From positions 16,904,021-16,968,020 of the forward strand of contig NC_092562.1 in NCBI RefSeq assembly GCF_037975245.1: a DNA stretch of 64,000 nucleotides, written 5' to 3'. A model generated the notes under the pieces. That model had not been told where the DNA came from and ran no database searches. It was given only the letters and a program-made list of their open reading frames with translations. The DNA comes from Apostichopus japonicus (taxonomy: Eukaryota; Echinodermata; Holothuroidea; Aspidochirotida; Stichopodidae). This document shows positions 23,154 to 34,855 of this stretch, in pieces; positions within the stretch are counted from its first letter, which is position 1, and the number at the start of each line of letters is the position of its first letter. The translations under genes were made by a program, and so were the position numbers.

Positions 23154-24462
23154 AACATGTCCATATAGCCTACTTTGTAGCCTAGACATGTAGGCCTATA
23201 CTTTGGACATCATATTCCCCCAGTCTATATGTAATTAAAGATCGTATAAATCCTTACCCCCCACCCCCCTACTATGTTTCTTAACCTGCCTTTCATTGAC
23301 ATATAAGCCTATACTTTGGACTTCATTTTCTCCCATGCAGTCTATATGTAATTAAAGATTTAATAAAAATCTTACCCTCCTACCATGAGTCTTTACCTGT
23401 CTTTCCTGACATGTAGGCCTTTACTTTGGACATCATTTTCCCCAGTCTATATGTAATTAAAGATCTTATAAAACTTTCCCTCCTACCGTGTTTCTTTACC
23501 TGTCTTTCCTGACATGTAGGCCTATACTTTGTACATCATTTCCCCCAGTCTATAAGTAATTAAAGATCTTATGAAACCTTACCCTACTACTATTACTATG
23601 TTTCTTAACATGTCCATATAGCCTACTTTGTAGCCTAGACATGTAGGCCTATACTTTGGACATCATATTCCCCCAGTCTATATGTAATTAAAGATCGTAT
23701 AAATCCTTACCCCCCTACTATGTTTCTTAACCTGTCTTTCATTGACATTATAAGCCTATACTTTGGACTTCATTTTCCCCCATGCAGTCTATATGTAATT
23801 AAAGATCTTTTAAAACCTTCCCTCCTACCGTGTTTCTTTACCTGTCTTTCCTGACATGTAGGCCTATACTTTGGACATCATTTTCCCTAGTCTATATGTA
23901 ATTAAAGATCTTATAAAACCTTACCCTCCTAACATGTTTCTTAACCTGTCCTTCCTGACATGTAGGCCTTTACTTTGGACATCATTTTCCCCAGTCTATA
24001 TGTAATTAAAGATCTTTTAAAACCTTCCCTCCTACCGTGTTTCTTTACCTGTCTTTCCTGACATGTAGGCCTATACTTTGGACATCATTTTCCCTAGTCT
24101 ATATGTAATTAAAGATCTTATAAAACCTTACCCTCCTAACATGTTTCTTAACCTGTCCTTCCTGACATGTAGGCCTTTACTTTGGACATCATTTTCCCCA
24201 GTCTATATGTAATTAAAGATCTTTTAAAACCTTCCCTCCTACCGTGTTTCTTTACCTGTCTTTCCTGACATGTAGGCCTATACTTTGGACATCATTTTCC
24301 CTAGTCTATATGTAATTAAAGATCTTATAAAACCTTACCCTCCTAACATGTTTCTTAACCTGTCCTTCCTGACATGTAGGCCTATACTTTGGACATCATT
24401 TTCCCCCAATCTATAAGTAATTAAAGATCTTATAAAACCTCACCCTCCTACCAAGAGTCTTT
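23154..24462 (+). repeat. Satellite array, about 103-bp monomer with 207-bp dimer
   Basis: The monomer contains CATGTAGGCCTATACTTTGG, ACATCATTTTCCCC, AGTCTATATGTAATTAAAG and ATCTTATAAAACCTTACC. About twelve monomers are present. Between 23825 and 24360 two monomer types alternate: CTACCGTGTTTCTTTACC recurs at 23825, 24032 and 24239, exactly 207 bp apart. The first portion is less regular, with a 5' block (ACATGTCCATATAGCC) repeated at about 23156 and 23610. Confidence 0.9.
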
Positions 24463-25228
24463 ACCGAGGTAAACTGTTAATAATCTATCAAGAATTGATG
24501 AATCTCTTTTCGTCGTTACTATGGTTACTTCAAACTCTCTCTCTCTTTTTCTGTTCTCTTCATTTGACTTAAAATGACAGGCGTATTCCTTGTTGTTACT
24601 TTGGTGGGGGGAGGGGAGGGGGAGGGGTGCTGACACGAATTTTCTTGACAAATGTCAACGCTGTCAAGGGCTTCTTTATAGTTTGTTGTTTTTAACATTT
24701 TAATTGGGCCCCATTTTCAAATGCCACTCCTACGTAGTATGTCAATTATAATCTAGTTCTTCCCTCTATTTTGTTAACTTTCATTTCCTTTTTCGTTCTC
24801 CTTCTTGAACTGTAGAGGCAGAAGGGCTAAAAGAGACAAGCTGTATATGTGCTATCTTAAAGATTCGATGATAAGGGCATAACTTCCTGCCAAAATGGTT
24901 AAACTGTCTTATCTTATAGCGGCAGCTGCTACATACAAATAATTGACTAAAGCGGATAGGGCATACCAGTACTGTAAGTTGTGTTGAGTTTGAATATAGA
25001 CACATACACACACATTAACGAACACATCCAAACAAACGCAGTCAATAGTAGATCTTTCCATGGAATAGTCTTTTACTGATTAACAAAATGGTTTAGTTAT
25101 AGGAAGATAGCTGACAGAGTCTGTGTTATCTGGGTAACTCTCTTATTTACTTATGCAAGTGCGTTGTTGTCTGCTTTAAAATACACTACATTCCCGATGC
25201 CAGTGTATTGTAAAATGCTATATAGCTA
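24463..25228. other. Unassigned DNA
   Basis: No gene supported; small minus-strand ORFs of 67-76 codons without motifs. Confidence 0.5.
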
Positions 25229-25229
25229 T

Positions 25230-25230
25230 A

Positions 25231-25288
<58 letters not shown>
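25230..25288. repeat. (TA)n microsatellite
   Basis: About 29 TA units directly at the 3' end of the adjacent minus-strand SINE. Confidence 0.95.
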
Positions 25289-25292
<4 letters not shown>

Positions 25293-25422
25293 TATATGAA
25301 ACGTCAATGAGTTGGGTAATCCACAACATTAAAAACCTCCTTCACCGGGATTCGAATCCTGGCCTCCCGCTTTATATGCGGACACCCTAACCAACTTGGC
25401 CATGGACACTGATTGTATGTCA
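25289..25422 (-). mobile_element. tRNA-derived SINE, copy E
   Basis: On the minus strand an A-box-like TGGCCAAGTTGG and a B box GGATTCGAATCCC lie at tRNA spacing. An anticodon-like arm reads TCCGC-ATATAAA-GCGGG. The body after the tRNA-like part ends CCAACTCATT...TTTCATATATA and continues into (TA)n, as in the copies at 28.1 and 29.7 kb. The acceptor stem pairs poorly, so this is a SINE and not a functional tRNA gene. Confidence 0.75.
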
Positions 25423-26962
25423 GTTTGTTTCCGCCCTCCACCAAAGATGTTATTATTTCTTCTTTAACAAATGTAATAAGACATTCGTCTCCTTCAGTAT
25501 CGTTATTAGTATAAAAAAAAACAACACCACACAATTGATTTATTGTAGTTATATAACTTCTTTTGATAGAAACTTAATTCAGAGGGTTTAATCATTTCCA
25601 TTCATGAAACGGTTTCGATTACCGCATGCATGTTCGTCCTTCTCCAACTCTCTTTCTCTGGAATTGCGTTTCGCGTGGGTAAGTTTCCTCACGCATAAGT
25701 GGTTTGACGTCACAATACGTTTTCGTATATAATTAGCAATCGCCATGTAAAAAGTCACTGTACGTCGCCAAGCTCCCATGCAGCCGTGACGAAACGCATC
25801 TATAGCTGCATGCCCGTATAAACTATACACGTGAGTTAATACTAGCCTTAATTACCTATACAGATACAGGATTGAAGTTAATTCTATATACCATCCATAC
25901 ACTGGTATAGGCTTTGTTTGTCAGGTCATGAAAACGGATGCCTTTTCTTGGAAGGAGAAGTGACTCTCTGTATCACTTATTTACTTCCTCACGCTCCCCC
26001 ACCCCCCCCCCCCCCCCAATTGTTGGATTTTTTAAATATATTTTTTAGTTCTGATGCAAATTACTTGTAGGGGATAAACACAGTTTAGAAGCGAGCATAT
26101 AATATAACTCACCCGTTTTTTTCTATCTCTCCCTGTTCCTCTTCAATGATAAGGTTACATGTCAGTTTTTCAATCTTGGGGAGGATTTCGTCTGAAGTAT
26201 TTTTTTCTCGGATAAAGATATCTAGCACGCTCTTAGACTTTTTTTCAAATTTGGTTTTCTTTTTGTGTGTGTGCGAGTGTGGGTTTTTGTTATCGAGAAA
26301 GAGAGGTGGAGAGTGCGCTCGGTTTGCACTTACTAAATAAGACTATACTTAAAAAAGTCAAAATCGGATAATCAAGTACTATACAGATGCATTCGAACGG
26401 CATCTCTATCAGTATTAATTATGTTGTCATGGTAACATTGCTCATTTTGCAATTGATTCGACGATAGTCCTGATGGCTGTGCTATTTCCCGTAAGTTGTA
26501 AGTCGTGTAAAGCTCTATATCCCCCTTCAACAGCTTTTTGTATATAAATTTTATTTTATTTTATTTTTAACTTCAATTCCCGTTATCCGAGTCATCGAAA
26601 CAATTGTCCGGCTTCCTGGGATTCAAGAATTCATTTTGTTAATTTTAATTATATTTAAATTCTGAAATTTTCATTATTTTGGTAGGGCAATTTACCCTCA
26701 TATTACACCGTAGAAAAAATTAAAAGCGTTTCCAATGCAATTTGGTCTGTATAGAAAACAAGAATGCAATTTGCAAAAGACGCATTCTGAGCATCGAATG
26801 GAGGGGTGGGTGGGAGTCTGGTGGGTGGGGGTGTGGTGGGTCATGTTTCAGTCCTCGTGGAAGATCCTGGGTCCTGGGTGTGTACTAATAGCTTGCACAC
26901 CGCCGCTCTTCATTGAGAAAGCAAAGAGTATTGTTTTCTTCGGTTTGTCCTGCTTTGTGTTG
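25423..26962. other. Unassigned DNA
   Basis: No supported gene. Includes a C17 tract (25999-26018) and a GGGTGGG-rich stretch at 26806-26840. Confidence 0.5.
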
Positions 26963-27890
26963 TAACAGGACCGTGACCTCTATGTAAAGTTAACAGGACA
27001 GTGACTTGTATGTTAAATATACGGGACAGTGATTTGTTTGTTAAGTATACTGGAAAGTGACCTGTATGTTAAGTATACGGGACAGTGACTTGTATGTTAG
27101 GTATACTGGACAGTGACTTGTATGTTTTGTATACGGGACAGTGTCTTGTATGTTAAGTACACGGGACTGTGACTTGTATGTTAAGTTAACAGGACAGTGC
27201 CTTGTATGTTAAGTATACGGGACAGTGACTTGTATGTTAAATATACGGGACAGTGATTTGTATGTTAAGTATACTGGAAAGTGACCTGTATGTTAAGTAT
27301 ACGGGACAGTGACTTGTATGTTAAGTATACTGGACAGTGACTTGTATGTTTTGTATACGGGACAGTGTCTTGTATGTTAAGTACACGGGACTGTGACTTG
27401 TATGTTAAGTTAACAGAACAGTGACTTGTATGTTAAGTATACTGGACAGTGACTTGTATGTTTTGTATACGGGACAGTGTCTTGTATGTTAAGTATACTG
27501 GACAGTGACTTGTATGTTAAGTACACGGGACAGTGACTTGTATGTTAAGTATACTGGACAGTGACCTGTATGTTAAGTATTCGGGACAGTGTCTTGTATG
27601 TTAAGTACACGGGACTGTGACTTGTATGTTAAGTTAACAGAACAGTGACTTGTATGTTAAGTATACTGGACAGTGACTTGTATGTTTAGTATACGTGACA
27701 GTGACCTGTATGTTAAGTATACGGGAGAGTGACTTGTATGTTAAGTATACTGGAAAGTGACCTGTATATGTTAAGTATACGGGACAGTGACTTGTATGTT
27801 TTGTATACGGGACAGTGACTTGTATGTTTAGTATACTGGACAGTGACTTGTATGTTAAGTATACGGGATCGTGACTTGTATGTTAAGTAG
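26963..27890 (+). repeat. 28-bp satellite array, about 33 copies, with 224-bp higher-order unit
   Basis: The unit is ACAGTGACTTGTATGTTAAG followed by TATACKGG. Variant units recur on a longer period: AAATATACGGGACAGTGATT at 27015 and 27239 (224 bp = 8 units); GTTTTGTATACGGG at 27124, 27348 and 27460 (224 and 112 bp). This shows amplification of multi-unit blocks. Confidence 0.95.
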
Positions 27891-27975
27891 AACGGATGCG
27901 TTCCATACAGAGAATTCTCTCTCCATACGTGTCCCTTGATCTGCACCCTCGGTTAAACTGTGTGACTAAACGAGC

Positions 27976-28014
27976 GGAATGAATGAATGAATGAATGAAT
28001 GAATTATATATATA
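27976..28014. repeat. (GAAT)n then TA
   Basis: Seven GAAT units followed by a few TA units. Confidence 0.9.
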
Positions 28015-28115
28015 TGTGTACCGAATCTATGATGAGGCGCCTGTGGTTATATTTTAGGCAAAGAAGTCCGACACGGATAGCAAAAGACATTCACGTCAAA
28101 TACAACATTTCAGTA

Positions 28116-28460
28116 CATTAACATAAAGTCTGTTAAAAGTATCTCTCTCGAGATCGGGCTTTAGGAATCACAAATGATTTTCGAGTTGGTTAGCATCATG
28201 TTTGATAATCTAGAGTAAGGCCAAATATGTCACCAAAAACAGAACTATAGTATTGTTCGATACAGGTGTCAAACGCCTACAGTGAAATTACGACCTTCCT
28301 TACTGGGCTCGAACCTCTGGACATACAATCAGCGTCCATAGACTAGTGGTTAGGGTGTCCGTGTACAGGGCGGAAGGCCCGGGTTCGAATCCCGGTGGAG
28401 GCTCAAAGTGTTTTCACTGTTCTTGATTTTCCAACTCATTACGATTTTCATTTATATATA
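28116..28460 (+). mobile_element. tRNA-derived SINE, copy A, most complete
   Basis: A 5' portion (28116-28331) shared with copies B and C precedes a tRNA-like segment at 28332-28402. There the acceptor GCGTCCA pairs with TGGAGGC at six of seven positions, the A box is TAGACTAGTGG (28339) and the B box GGGTTCGAATCCC (28381), with a perfect 5-bp T stem. A 3' body TTTTCACTGTTCTTGATTTT...CCAACTCATT leads to TTTATATATA. On the minus strand, 28305-28315 also reads as a B box (GGTTCGAGCCC). It has no coding capacity and would depend on LINE machinery. Confidence 0.8.
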
Positions 28461-28740
28461 TTCATTTGCCTTTGTCGTTTACCTCCATTGCATTAACATA
28501 AAGTCTGTTCAAAGTATCTCTTTCGAGATCCGGCTTTAGGAATCACAAATGATTTCGAGTTGGTTAGCATCATGTTTGATCTCTAGAGTAAGGCAAATAT
28601 ATGTCACCGAAAACAGAACTATAGTATTGTTCGATACAGGTTACAAACGCCTACAGTGGAATTACGACCTTCCTTACCGGTTTCGAACCTCTGGACATAC
28701 AATCAGCGTCCATAGCCTAGTGGTTAGGGTGTCCGCGTAT
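28461..28740 (+). mobile_element. tRNA-derived SINE, copy B, 3'-truncated
   Basis: Starts TTCATTTGCCTTTGTCG immediately after copy A, making a head-to-tail pair. It aligns with copy A through the A box (TAGCCTAGTGG) and stops at GTGTCCGCGTAT, so the B box and tail are lost. The minus-strand B-box-like GGTTCGAAACC is retained near 28680. Confidence 0.75.
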
Positions 28741-28854
28741 TTATTTTTATATATGTGTATATGGCCCGTTTAAGCCTCCATGTATACGTCAGAAACACCG
28801 ATTTACTTCAGGTAAAGTGACCGCAGCTTAACGATTAGTTCCGCTTTCATTACA

Positions 28855-29000
28855 GATTTGATTTGATTTGATTTGATTTATTTGATTTTCCACTGGATAT
28901 ATACATGTGGAGGAAAGTCCTCTAAAAAGCCAATTCAGGCTTAACAATTCATTCCTTTTCTTTTGTAACTATTCTAGGAAATTTAAAGTTTATCCTCCAT
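28855..29000 (-). mobile_element. Probable non-LTR retroelement 3' end with (ATCAA)n tail
   Basis: The minus strand ends TCCAGTGGAAAATCAAATAAA followed by TCAAA units (28855-28885 on plus is GATTT repeated). A polyadenylation-like AATAAA followed by a pentanucleotide tail is typical of several LINE clades and their SINEs. The body is too short to classify, and the left boundary is arbitrary. Confidence 0.4.
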
Positions 29001-29671
29001 TCACACATGGCACTGGTGACTTTCTTGCATGTAATTAGTTGGCTTTCACCGTAGGCGACAATTACACAATTACGAAATGAAATAAGACTCATAATTAGTA
29101 ATCCATCAATAACCCAGTGGAATGAATCTTTCCTTAATTTACACGGGGCTCCATATTACTAGAATATCTGAAGAAAACTCGAAGAGAATAAAAAAAACCA
29201 CCCCCCAAAAAACGAAAATTCTTGGAAATGTTAAATTTGTCCTCGAGAGGAGTACATGAGAGTTGTGGCATATAGTCTACTTTATAATTTGCGGAAGGAT
29301 ATCGCCATTCCTAGAGAAACAGCTATAGTAAAGGAGAAAGACGTGTACTCTATTATTAACGGTTCTCGTGCATCGATACCGTGAGTATGTTAGAAATATC
29401 AAGACTATATCGCAAAGTATTATTCTTCCTCCAATAGAAAGAGGTCTGACGAGTGGGGAGAGAGTCAGGGGGCGTTGCAGGCGGGTCCTTTTCTCAATTA
29501 GGGCAAATATGTACACCAGATAAACTAGGGCATTCTCATTTCATAATTATACCCATAAAGAATAATTTGAGGAAAAATTGGTCCGGTGAAATAATTTTCC
29601 CCGGGTCCCGATATGGCTGGCAATGCGTCTGTGTACACACGACCTGTGATTGAAATGAAACAGTGTATATA

Positions 29672-29681
<10 letters not shown>
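29001..29681. other. Unassigned DNA
   Basis: No supported gene or recognisable repeat; short ORFs only. Confidence 0.5.

Positions 29682-29742
<61 letters not shown>
29682..29742. repeat. (TA)n microsatellite
   Basis: About 30 TA units preceding a truncated SINE. Confidence 0.95.
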
Positions 29743-29746
<4 letters not shown>

Positions 29747-29818
29747 CCCGGGTTCGAATCCCGGTGGAGGCTGGAAGTTTTTTCACTGTTCTTGATTTTC
29801 CAACTCATTACTATTTTC

Positions 29819-29852
<34 letters not shown>
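29743..29852 (+). mobile_element. tRNA-derived SINE, copy D, 5'-truncated, plus (TA)n tail
   Basis: Begins AAGGCCCGGGTTCGAATCCC within the T arm, continues with the same 3' body as copy A, and ends in 16 TA units. 5' truncation with a retained tail fits target-primed reverse transcription. The upstream TA tract suggests insertion into, or expansion at, TA sites on both sides. Confidence 0.75.
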
Positions 29853-29854
<2 letters not shown>

Positions 29855-30862
29855 TGTTACTTATCTCACCTCTCCTCCCTTCCCCCCTTCCCCTCTACCG
29901 TTTTGATACACCACTACACATCCTCTCAATAGAAAGAGAACATTTCTTACTGTTAGCTATTTTTGTTCGACAATAAACCAGCTACATTCCTGAGTGAAAA
30001 TGAACGTCAATAAATGTCAAATTTAAGAATTAAAAAAATAAACATGGTACATATACATATATATATAGATATATTTAAATATATAAGTAGATATAGATTT
30101 AGATCTAACTCTTGCATTGAATTGCTTGAATCTCTTCTTCCAGCTCACCTCCGCGGTCAGTCGACAGATTAAATTATAAATACCTTTCTTGACTTTCATT
30201 TGATCAATAACGTTGTCCAATAAATGCATGCTAAGATCCCTTGGTTAATGGCAGATTGGTTAATAGCACCCACAAAATATAAATATTCCGAGATAAATGA
30301 CCTTGGCTATATTAAATTACTTCAAATTACTCAAATATAACGGAATAATTCATGCCTGCTAAGCTCAAATTTACACCGGGCGATCGCATCAGACACATTT
30401 TTTTCTCCTTATGTAATAAATGTGTAAAAGCTTAGAGGTAACTTTGCGTTTCCCGGAGTGCAAAATTTTTCTTTAGTTACACACAACTCGTACACGATTT
30501 CTCTCAAGATCTGCGGTGTTTGAGTTTAAAGTGGCAGTATAAAATTTAATTTTGGTTTGTTTGTTGTGTGTGAGTGTGTGATACCGTGCATTTGTTTTTC
30601 ATTTCAGACTGCATGAGGAAGGCCAGAAAATTATATTATTTAATTGTTTTACTAAGTTTCTGAATATGCAATATTTTTGTATCGCACCCCCCCCCCCGGG
30701 AGTATTCTCCTTTGTCATATTTCTTAAATATCTGTTGTTCGTTACGTAAATATATATTTAAATCATGTGGTGATGTAATTCACCATCTGTTGTACTGTAC
30801 TTGGTATGAAGATGTGGAAAGCTCAATTTGCGTTGGGTTGTCACTTCTGAAGGAACCATGTA
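29853..30862. other. Unassigned DNA
   Basis: No supported gene; AT-rich with a C10 tract at 30687-30697. Confidence 0.5.
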
Positions 30863-31141
30863 CAATGGTAGCACCAGGGGTGGGGTGGGGCACGACCCTG
30901 GTTATGTGACATTAAAGTTTTGTCACATTTTTTAAATTTGTGCAAAAATTACATAACTCAAAATTTGGTTTACCGATGGAGCGAGGGGGGTAGGATTGTT
31001 ACCTAAACCCTACATTTTCCGTGATGTGCACTTTATAAAGGTGAGTTTCTTCATTTCCAAAATATTTGCCCCGTCCAAACTGTTTGTTTCCTCCCCCTCC
31101 CTCCCCTCCCCCTAACTTTGGAATTTCTGGTGCCGCCACTT
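30863..31141. mobile_element. Probable hAT-like non-autonomous element, 279 bp
   Basis: Left end CAATGGTAGCACCAG and right end CTGGTGCCGCCACTTA form an imperfect TIR. Flanking octamers ACCATGTA and ACCGTGGA match at six of eight positions, consistent with an aged 8-bp target duplication. The interior is G- and C-tract rich and non-coding. Confidence 0.5.
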
Positions 31142-31630
31142 ACCGTGGAAAAATATTCGCACAAAACTAGATACGTACCCCTTAATTTATCTGAAAGATA
31201 AGTATGTTCATGTATAACTTTGGGTGTTTATAAACTTCCAATCCATCTAGTTCAATACAGGAAGCTGAGTTTGTTTTTTAAATTTAATGTTACATTTTTC
31301 ATTTGCAACATGTGGAACTATGCTAACTTTATATTTGTCTCTGGTTCGATTTTGGTGTGTTTCAGTACGATAGGTTTACCAGACACCTTGTCGTACCTAA
31401 TATAATCAAGCAAATACTACAAGATTGTGAAAAAAAATAAACAGCTTTTTAATCAACTTCACGTAGAAAGATAGATTATCGCAACAACCTTAGCTGTTAG
31501 CCTAACGAGCTTTTAAAACGGGAATCTTGAACAATCATATATAGGAGAGTATTAATGTAAAATCAATCAGAGAGGCCCTCAAAAGTATGTTTGTATCATA
31601 AAGTGAGCGGTTACCAAAAGCTGCATCACA
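31142..31630. other. Unassigned DNA
   Basis: AT-rich, no recognised feature. Confidence 0.5.
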
Positions 31631-31638
31631 TTCATACG

Positions 31639-32009
31639 CAGTGGCGTGGGAAGGTACTTTTGAGTGGGGGGCTGAAGACTGATGGCCGGCCTGGGGGAGG
31701 GGTCTAAGGGGAGGGGGTGTCCCCCTCCCCTTTGGAAGTTTTTGCATTTCCAGGTGGCCTCAGATGCAATTTGGTGCAATATAGCACTCTTCAACCCACT
31801 CACTCCATTTTGTATATAATTTTGCATTTTCACCTGGCCTTAGATGCAATTTGGTGCTCCAAATGAGATTTTTTTCTCATTTGGAAATGAAAAAGGGGTT
31901 TTCTGACTTGCGAAGCGGGGGGGGGGGCGGAATGATACTTCCGCCCTTCCATATTTTTCACTGGGGGGGGGGGCTGGCGCCCACCAGCCCTCCGGTTCCT
32001 ACGTCCTTG
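31639..32009. mobile_element. hAT-like non-autonomous element, 371 bp, perfect 8-bp TSD
   Basis: The element starts CAGTGGCGTGGGAAGG and ends CCGGTTCCTACGTCCTTG. It is flanked on both sides by TTCATACG (31631-31638 and 32010-32017). The TIRs are imperfect but the duplication is exact, so the boundaries are secure. The interior contains an internal direct repeat (TGGCCT.AGATGCAATTTGGTGC at 31753 and 31834) and G tracts. Minus-strand ORFs of 70-84 codons here are artefacts. Confidence 0.8.
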
Positions 32010-32017
32010 TTCATACG

Positions 32018-33264
32018 TGTTCCCTTTCTGTTTTTAAACTTAAATGGACAGGATAATATACCAAGATTAATATTTCTAAATACTGTGCACCAAGCTGTAG
32101 TGGATATTTACTCTTACATAATTTCATTTAGGTTACAAAAATACCCGTGATGACAACATTCCATTTCCGGCCACAAAAATCAGCCTAAGCTGTTAGCCTA
32201 GCGAGCTCTTAAACGAGAAACTCGTCGCAAATAATATCTATTAATGTAAAAATCATGCAAAGAGCACACATCAAACGTCTTCTTAATAAACTATTCCCGG
32301 AAACCAGTACATTCATTTCTGTTTTTTTTTCTCTCCAAAATTATCTTAATTAGTACAGGAAAATTAGCCAATATGATTAATAAAATATTACGGGTTTACT
32401 TTGTAAGCTGCAGTAGAAAATGTGCTCTCAAATAATTTGATTCATGTTAAAAAATAACTGTGGTTCTATATATAAACTACTATTACCTACCTCTTCAGCG
32501 AAAACCTTTAATCTAATTCCCCAGCAAGCAAAATATATCATAGAGTCAAAATTCATTTTAACAAAAGAAGACAAGTACATTTTACTATTGCTCATTACAC
32601 CTGAATCAAATTAATACGGAAAATAAAAACTTAGAAACGATTCTTACCATGTGTTTGATCTTAATAAGTTTTCAACCAATTTTAGGGAAAGGCTGTTTCT
32701 TCAAATATATACATAATTAATGCCATAAGAATCGTTCATAAATAATCCAGTAAACTGATGACGCACGATGTCATTGGTAACGTGTTATTTTAGGACACAT
32801 CTGAATAAGTTATGTTTTCCAAGAAATCAAGTGAATAGGTTTTAACTTTCTGATAAAAAAAAAAAAAAAAACATTTTATGAAGAAGCAAAAATGAGACTG
32901 ACGTCTGCACGTTATTAGGATATTAAAATTAATAGACAAAACTATGAACTGTCATCATCATATAGCGTGTTAATCATGGTTGTATAACCAACATGACCAA
33001 GCGTTATCAAAACCGAGTGTGAAGGGGGGGGGGGGTGTGCAAGTTGATGCTCTAAATCCTAGGACTAATCGTAGCTCAAAAGAATGACAATTCAGGTTTA
33101 ATAACAAACATGATTATATTAAAAAATATATAAGAAAAAATGATTATGTCAATTATATCAGAAATTGTGGAAATATTTTAAACTTTCACATTTTTTTTTA
33201 CATTTATTGTGGTTTCAAGAATCATGTTAAAATTGTATGGTCGACTGAATTTTGGGAACTTTAT
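32018..33264. other. Unassigned AT-rich DNA
   Basis: No gene recognised. A TTAGCCTA(A/G)CGAGCT segment at 32190 also occurs at 31497, just left of the hAT-like element. A19 tract at 32856-32872. Confidence 0.5.
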
Positions 33265-34855
33265 CCGACTACTCATACTCACCAACTACACATACTCACC
33301 GATTACACATACTCACCGGCTTCACATACTCACCGACTACACATACTCACCGACTACACATACTCACCGACTACTCATACTCACCGACTACCCATACTCA
33401 CCGAATACTCATACTCACCGAATACTCGTACTCACCGACTACACATACTCACCGACTACTCATACTCACCGACTACACATACTTACTGACTACTCATACT
33501 CACCGATTACACATACTCACCAACTACTCATACTCACCGACTACTCATACTCACCGATTACACATACTCACCAACTACTCATACTCACCAACTACACATA
33601 ATCACTTACTACTCATACTCACCGACTACACATACTTACTGACTACTCATAATCACCGATTACACATACTCACCGGCTACACATACTCACCGACTACTCA
33701 TACTCACCGATTACACATAATCACTTACTACTCATACTCACCGACTACTGATACTCACCGACTACTTATACTCGCCGACTACTCATACTCCCCGGCTACA
33801 CATACTCACTTGGTACTCATACTCACCGACTACACATACTCACCAACTACACATAGTCACTGATTACTCATACTCACCGACTACTCATACTCACCGACTA
33901 CACATACTCACTGACTACTCATACTCACCGATTACACATAATCACTTACTACTCATACTCACCGACTACTGATACTCACCGACTACTTATACTCGCCGAC
34001 TACTCATACTCCCCGGCTACACATACTCACTTGGTACTCATACTCACCGACTACACATACTCACCAACTACACATAGTCACTGATTACTCATACTCACCG
34101 ATTACACATACTCACCGACTACTCATACTCACCGACTACACATACTTACTGACTACTCATACTCACCGATTACACATACTCACCGACTACTCATACTCAC
34201 CGACTACTCATACTCACCGATTACTCATACTCACCAACTACTCATACTCACCAACTACACATAATCACTTACTACTCATACTCACCGACTACACATACTT
34301 ACTGACTACTCATAATCACCGATTACACATACTCACCGGCTACACATACTCACCGACTACTCATACTCACCGATTACACATAATCACTTACTACTCATAC
34401 TCACCGACTACTGATACTCACCGACTACTTATACTCGCCGACTACTCATACTCCCCGGCTACACATACTCACTTGGTACTCATACTCACCGACTACACAT
34501 ACTCACCAACTACACATAGTCACTGATTACTCATACTCACCGACTACTCATACTCACCGACTACACATACTCACCAACTACTCATACTCATCAACTACAC
34601 ATACTCTTCGATTACTCATACTCACTGATTACTCATACTCACTTGCTACACATAGTCACTGGCTACACACAGTCACTGATTACTCATTGTCACTGATTAT
34701 TCATACTCACTGATTACACATACTAACTGGCTACACATAGTCACTGGCTACACACAGTCACTGATTACTCATTGTCACTGATTATTCATACTCACTGGCT
34801 ACACATACTCACTGGCTACACATACTCACTGGCTACACATACTCACTAGCTAAAA
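33265..34855 (+). repeat. 17-bp satellite array, about 93 copies, with 221-bp higher-order unit
   Basis: The unit is CTACTCATACTCACCGA, with ACACAT and AACT variants. Because 17 is not a multiple of 3, all three frames are open and give a 17-residue repeating peptide (TDYSYSPTTHTHRLHIL). The rare CTCCCCGGCTACACA variant is at 33788, 34009 and 34451, i.e. 221 and 442 bp apart (13 and 26 units). The last 250 bp has a degenerate GGCTACACATAGTCACT type. Confidence 0.95.

Noticed and set aside
23154-27890. CRISPR array
   Set aside because: Tandem satellites without unique spacers, in a eukaryotic context.
28332-28402. Functional tRNA gene
   Set aside because: The cloverleaf is partly intact but the same segment recurs with a common 3' body and TA tail, so it is a SINE head.
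33252-33863. 203-codon ORF with THTHRLHILTDY repeats
   Set aside because: Translation of the 17-bp satellite; period 17 leaves all frames open.
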